Of a DNA stretch of 64,000 nt, positions 60,722-64,000 are shown piece by piece (the first letter of the stretch is position 1; the number at the start of each line of letters is the position of its first letter). Below the pieces are notes generated by a model, which ran no database searches, was not told where the DNA came from, and saw nothing but the letters and a program-made list of their open reading frames with translations. The stretch lies in NCBI GenBank assembly GCA_937951485.1, contig CALEDJ010000034.1, forward strand, positions 1-64,000. Reading direction: 5' to 3'. Source of the stretch: an uncultured bacterium. GTDB taxonomy: Bacteria; Hydrogenedentota; Hydrogenedentia; Hydrogenedentales; CAILVY01. A program made the translations under genes and the position numbers.

Positions 60722-61324
60722 ATGTCTTGTTGCTGCATCAAAGTGACCCAGCCTGCGCCGGATTTCACCGCAACGGCGGTCATGCCCGACAATTCGTTCA
60801 ATGAGAAATTCAGCCTCTCGCAGTTCAAAGGCAAATACGTGGTGTTGTTCTTCTACCCGCTCGACTTCACCTTCGTATGCCCGTCGGAAATCATCGCTTT
60901 CGACAAGCAACTGAAGGAGTTCAAGGACCGCAATTGCGAAGTGGTCGGGGTATCCGTGGACTCCCATTTCTCCCATTGGGCATGGAAGAACACCCCGGTG
61001 GACAAGGGCGGCATCGGCAATATCCAGTACCCACTGGTCTCGGACCTGACCAAGAATATCGCGCGCGAATACGGGGTGCTGATCAACGATGCCGTCGCCC
61101 TGCGCGGCCTGTTTCTGATTGACCGCGATGGCATCGTGCGCCACGCGCTTGTGAACGACCTGCCGCTGGGCCGCAGTGTGGACGAGGCGCTGCGCGTGCT
61201 CGATGCGCTTCAGTACACCGAGAAGCACGGCGAGGTCTGCCCGGCGAACTGGAAGAAGGGCGACGAAGCCATGAAACCGTCCGCCGAAGGCGTTTCCAAG
61301 TATCTCGCCAGGCACGCGAAATAG
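60722..61324 (+). CDS. 2-Cys peroxiredoxin (AhpC/TSA family)
   Basis: A 200-residue typical 2-Cys peroxiredoxin. The peroxidatic Cys is in YPLDFTFVCPSEIIAF (~residue 50). The resolving Cys is in HGEVCPANWKKGD (~173). VVGVSVDSHFSHWAW is also typical. It reduces H2O2 and organic peroxides. The start at 60722 is supported by AAAAGGAG. The N-terminus MSCCCIK has three extra cysteines. It is followed by a strong terminator. Confidence 0.96.
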   Translation: MSCCCIKVTQPAPDFTATAVMPDNSFNEKFSLSQFKGKYVVLFFYPLDFTFVCPSEIIAFDKQLKEFKDRNCEVVGVSVDSHFSHWAWKNTPVDKGGIGNIQYPLVSDLTKNIAREYGVLINDAVALRGLFLIDRDGIVRHALVNDLPLGRSVDEALRVLDALQYTEKHGEVCPANWKKGDEAMKPSAEGVSKYLARHAK

Positions 61325-61337
61325 CATCACGCACCGC

Positions 61338-61384
61338 AACGCGGCGTCCGGAAGTTGACAGAACCCCCGACGCCGCGTTTTTAT
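61338..61384 (+). terminator. Rho-independent terminator after the peroxiredoxin gene
   Basis: A perfect 11-bp stem (61338-61348 with 61369-61379) closing on GCCGCG and followed by T residues. Confidence 0.88.
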
Positions 61385-61518
61385 ATGGGCGAGGCATTCG
61401 GTGTGGCGGGTCTTTCGCGTTATCGCCACGGCCTTTGGCGAAGACAGGACCATGCCACTTCTTCGGTCAAGGGTCGCCGAAAACCGTTGCCAAGCCGGCT
61501 TGTGCGAAAGGAGACGGC

Positions 61519-62211
61519 GTGCGCATTCACTATTTGCAGCATGTGGCGTTCGAAGATCTCGCCAACATGGAGCGCTGGGTGCGGTCTGAGGGGCATGTGC
61601 TCACCCGTACACGTTTTCACCATCGCGAACGCCTGCCGGCGGTCAAGGAGATAGACTGGCTCATCATTCTGGGCGGCCCCATGAATGTGTACGATGTGGA
61701 GCGGTATGCGTGGCTTCCCCGCGAGAAAGCGTTTATCGAAGAAGCCATTCACCAGAATAAGCGCGTACTCGGGGTATGTCTGGGCGCGCAGTTGATCGCG
61801 GACGTGCTCGGCGCGCCCGTCGAGCGCAATCCGGAACGGGAAATCGGCTGGTTCCCGGTGCGGCGCACGGCGGAAGCGGCCGTCTGCCCGTTCTTTTCCG
61901 TTCTGCCACAGGAATTCCATGCCTTTCATTGGCACGGCGACACTTTCGGCATTCCGGAAGGCGCACTGCGGTTGGCGGCAAGCGATGCTTGCGCCAACCA
62001 GGCTTTCCGTTACGGCGACCGCGTTTTGGCGCTCCAGTTTCATCTGGAAACGACGCGGGAAAGTGTGGGGCGCCTTGTGCGCCACTGCGCGGATGAACTC
62101 GTCGCCGGCCCCTACGTGCAGTCGGAAGAGGCTTTGCGCGCGGGCTGTGTGGAACATATCCCGAAAATGCAGGAGTTCATGACCGCGCTCCTGCATGCGA
62201 TGTCTCTGTAA
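61519..62211 (+). CDS. Class I glutamine amidotransferase domain protein
   Basis: A 230-residue stand-alone glutamine amidotransferase. Catalytic Cys is in VLGVCLGAQLIAD (~residue 84), His in VLALQFHLETT, with LIILGGPMNVYD as the oxyanion region. It resembles GMP-synthase-like GATase proteins of unknown acceptor. GTG at 61519 is chosen because AAAGGAG lies 5 bases upstream. The longer frame without such a site was rejected. Confidence 0.9.
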   Translation: MRIHYLQHVAFEDLANMERWVRSEGHVLTRTRFHHRERLPAVKEIDWLIILGGPMNVYDVERYAWLPREKAFIEEAIHQNKRVLGVCLGAQLIADVLGAPVERNPEREIGWFPVRRTAEAAVCPFFSVLPQEFHAFHWHGDTFGIPEGALRLAASDACANQAFRYGDRVLALQFHLETTRESVGRLVRHCADELVAGPYVQSEEALRAGCVEHIPKMQEFMTALLHAMSL

Positions 62212-62316
62212 ACGCTTCTCTTGCTTCTCCGGTCCGACCCGGGGCGCGTTTCTTCCCTGCCGCAACCGTGGTGTACAATGGCCTGCAGCGATGGAGGCGG
62301 AAGGAGCGCGAATCAT

Positions 62317-63642
62317 ATGGGCCATACAGTAAATCCTGACAGGGAGCATCGGCTCTTGCAGCAGCGGCTCGAACGCATGGTAACGGGCGCACCCGATTCG
62401 CCCGTGCTCATGCAAATCCTGAAACTGTTGTTTACGCCGGAGGATGCCGATTTCGCGCGCCGGATTCCCGCCAGCCCAACGCCACTGCCCGCGCTGGCGC
62501 GCAAACTCGGCATGCCGCTGGATGAACTCGACGCCAAGGTGACCGATCTCTCCCGACGCGGTCTGCTGCTCGATTTCGTTCACAAGGAACGCCGGTACTG
62601 CATGTTGCCGCCGGTGGTCATCGGCTTCTTCGAATTCACCTTCATGCGCGCGCGTGACGACATGCCGATGGCGGAACTGGCCCGGCTCTTCGACCAGTAC
62701 ATGTATAACGACAGAACCTTTGGCCATGCCGTATTCCAGGGCGAAACGCAAATCGGCCGGTCGCTCGTGCGCGAAGAGGCCCTGCCCGATGACGACCACT
62801 CGGAAATCCTGGACTGGGAACGCGCCGGCAGCATCATCGAAAACGCCACCGCCATCGGCATTTCCCTGTGCGCCTGCCGCCACAAGGCCGAACATCTCGG
62901 CCACGCCTGCGGGCGCCCCATGGAAACCTGCTTCACCCTGAACGAAGCCGCCGAGTCCATGATCCGCAACGGCATCTCCCGGCGGGTCACTCCCGCCGAG
63001 GGCATGAAGATTCTGGAGCAATGCAAGGAGGCCGGGCTGGCCCAGGTCGGCGACAATGTCCAGCGCAACCTCACCTATATGTGCAATTGCTGCGGCTGCT
63101 GCTGCGGCATGATGAATGCCGTCAAACGCTTCGAGATTAAAAACGCCATCGTTTCTTCCAATTGGATCATGGCCGTGAACGCCGACCTCTGCCGCGGCTG
63201 CGGTAAATGCGCGCAAGCATGCCCCGTGAGCGCCATAAACATGGCCATGCCTGAGGATAACGGCGCTAACGGCGGCCGACGGACCAAACTCGCCGTGGTG
63301 GAGGAAGACCTTTGCCTCGGTTGCGGCGTCTGCTACGCCGCGTGTGGGTCGGGGGCTGTACGCATGAATCCCAGACCCAGGCGCGTGTTTACCCCCGAGG
63401 GCACGCTCGACCGCGTCCTGCATATGGCCATTGAACGCGGCAAACTCGCCGACCTCATCTTCGACAACCCCGAGCGCATCCATCACCGCGTTTTCGCGCG
63501 CCTGGCCCGCGCTCTCGAAAACACTCCGCCCGTCAAGGCGCTGCTCGCCGTCAAACCCCTTCGGTCGGCGTTTCTGAACACACTGGTCAACGCCAAGAAA
63601 AAGGGCGGGGCCAAAGAAAGCGCGCAGGTCGAAAAGTCATAA
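62317..63642 (+). CDS. Multi-cluster ferredoxin with N-terminal winged-helix-like region
   Basis: A 441-residue protein. The N-terminal ~90 residues look like a winged helix (LARKLGMPLDELDAKVTDLS). A Cys-rich motif follows (LCACRHKAEHLGHACGRPME, then TCF and MCNCCGCCCGMM). Two classical 4Fe-4S motifs (CRGCGKCAQACP, CLGCGVCYAACG) lie at ~290-350. It matches a family of anaerobe 4Fe-4S proteins of unknown role, presumed electron carriers or oxidoreductase partners. AAGGAG lies 10 bases before the ATG at 62317. Confidence 0.88.
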   Translation: MGHTVNPDREHRLLQQRLERMVTGAPDSPVLMQILKLLFTPEDADFARRIPASPTPLPALARKLGMPLDELDAKVTDLSRRGLLLDFVHKERRYCMLPPVVIGFFEFTFMRARDDMPMAELARLFDQYMYNDRTFGHAVFQGETQIGRSLVREEALPDDDHSEILDWERAGSIIENATAIGISLCACRHKAEHLGHACGRPMETCFTLNEAAESMIRNGISRRVTPAEGMKILEQCKEAGLAQVGDNVQRNLTYMCNCCGCCCGMMNAVKRFEIKNAIVSSNWIMAVNADLCRGCGKCAQACPVSAINMAMPEDNGANGGRRTKLAVVEEDLCLGCGVCYAACGSGAVRMNPRPRRVFTPEGTLDRVLHMAIERGKLADLIFDNPERIHHRVFARLARALENTPPVKALLAVKPLRSAFLNTLVNAKKKGGAKESAQVEKS

Positions 63643-64000
63643 TCCGCGCGGCTGTCGGCGTAACGATCGCGCACACTTAAGAATAATGAGAAATGACCGA
63701 GTCGTCGTAGGTGGAATGAGTCGCAACCGTCAGCGTCCTTGGGAACTTTTGCGTTCTCAGGGTAATAGTATGCGTTGGGATGGTATTGTATGCGGAGGGT
63801 GTTTTTCAGTAATGCTGTGACAAATCAAGGGGGGTGGGGGTACTTATTTACGAAAGATGCCAGAGATGTGCGCAGGCGCACATGAGCATGCGTAATATGC
63901 GCCCTCGTGATAATGCCGATTGAATGGATGCGAAAGACTTGGTATACTGTTCATACAGGATGGGTTGGAGGATGTATCCAACACCGCCGGAAGGAATCCC
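63643..64000. other. Terminal gap without a supported gene
   Basis: It contains a perfect 8-bp palindrome ATGTGCGC-AG-GCGCACAT (63866-63883) and a -10-like TATACT near 63943. A short frame begins at ATG 63972 right after TTGGAGG and runs off the window, but spacing is too short to call it. Confidence 0.5.

Overview
The window is GC-rich bacterial chromosome with about 49 protein genes and one tRNA. Several traits suggest an uncultured, anaerobic, polysaccharide-degrading bacterium, and the best guess from recall is Candidatus Hydrogenedentota or a related PVC/FCB-adjacent lineage. These traits are long Gly-Glu linkers in secreted proteins, C-terminal hydrophobic-plus-Arg sorting tails, prepilin-like proteins ending in an H-x9-DG motif, DUF4838 and sulfatase-fold enzymes, and a trimeric [FeFe] hydrogenase controlled by Rex. 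No rRNA or universal marker is present, so the taxonomy is inference.

Layout. 1-7.3 kb: end of a secreted Gly-Glu-linker protein, a small membrane protein, a HisG-like protein, a repeat island (3.3-4.0 kb), an ECF sigma/anti-sigma pair, a DUF1015 protein and a cyclase-family hydrolase. 7.5-11.2 kb: secreted C-type-lectin protein and a prepilin-like protein. 11.3-14.4 kb: tRNA-Cys and the mltG-ruvX-MEMO operon. 14.4-19.6 kb: repeat-bearing gap, FlgM-like protein, GT2-TPR glycosyltransferase, lipoproteins, an orphan glycyl-radical activase. 19.7-28.5 kb: glycoside hydrolase, second prepilin-like protein, TetR regulator with a clear promoter/operator, secreted metalloprotease with P-domain, sulfatase-fold enzyme.

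29.2-38.4 kb is the most striking block. rex-hydC-hydB-hydA encodes an NADH/ferredoxin-linked [FeFe] hydrogenase behind a promoter that runs straight into a Rex operator. It is followed by a histidine kinase whose N-terminal half is an [FeFe]-hydrogenase-like domain, then a receiver protein, a receiver-kinase hybrid and another receiver protein. None of the three carries a recognisable DNA-binding output. This reads as a hydrogenase operon with its own redox (Rex) and putative H2-sensing phosphorelay.

38.4-43.3 kb: DUF4838 protein, aldo/keto reductase, and a two-domain sulfurtransferase whose coding sequence contains an in-frame 102-bp palindromic insert related to an intergenic element near 11.5 kb. 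43.3-51.3 kb: heterodimeric ABC exporter, a 1217-residue hybrid sensor kinase and an HTH-receiver fusion. 51.5-59.5 kb: TPR/membrane protein, pgi, a JAB-DinG helicase fusion, alr and pgsA. 59.6-63.6 kb: Fur-family regulator, ferritin, peroxiredoxin (iron/peroxide defence), class I glutamine amidotransferase and a multi-cluster ferredoxin. The last 358 bases have no supported gene.
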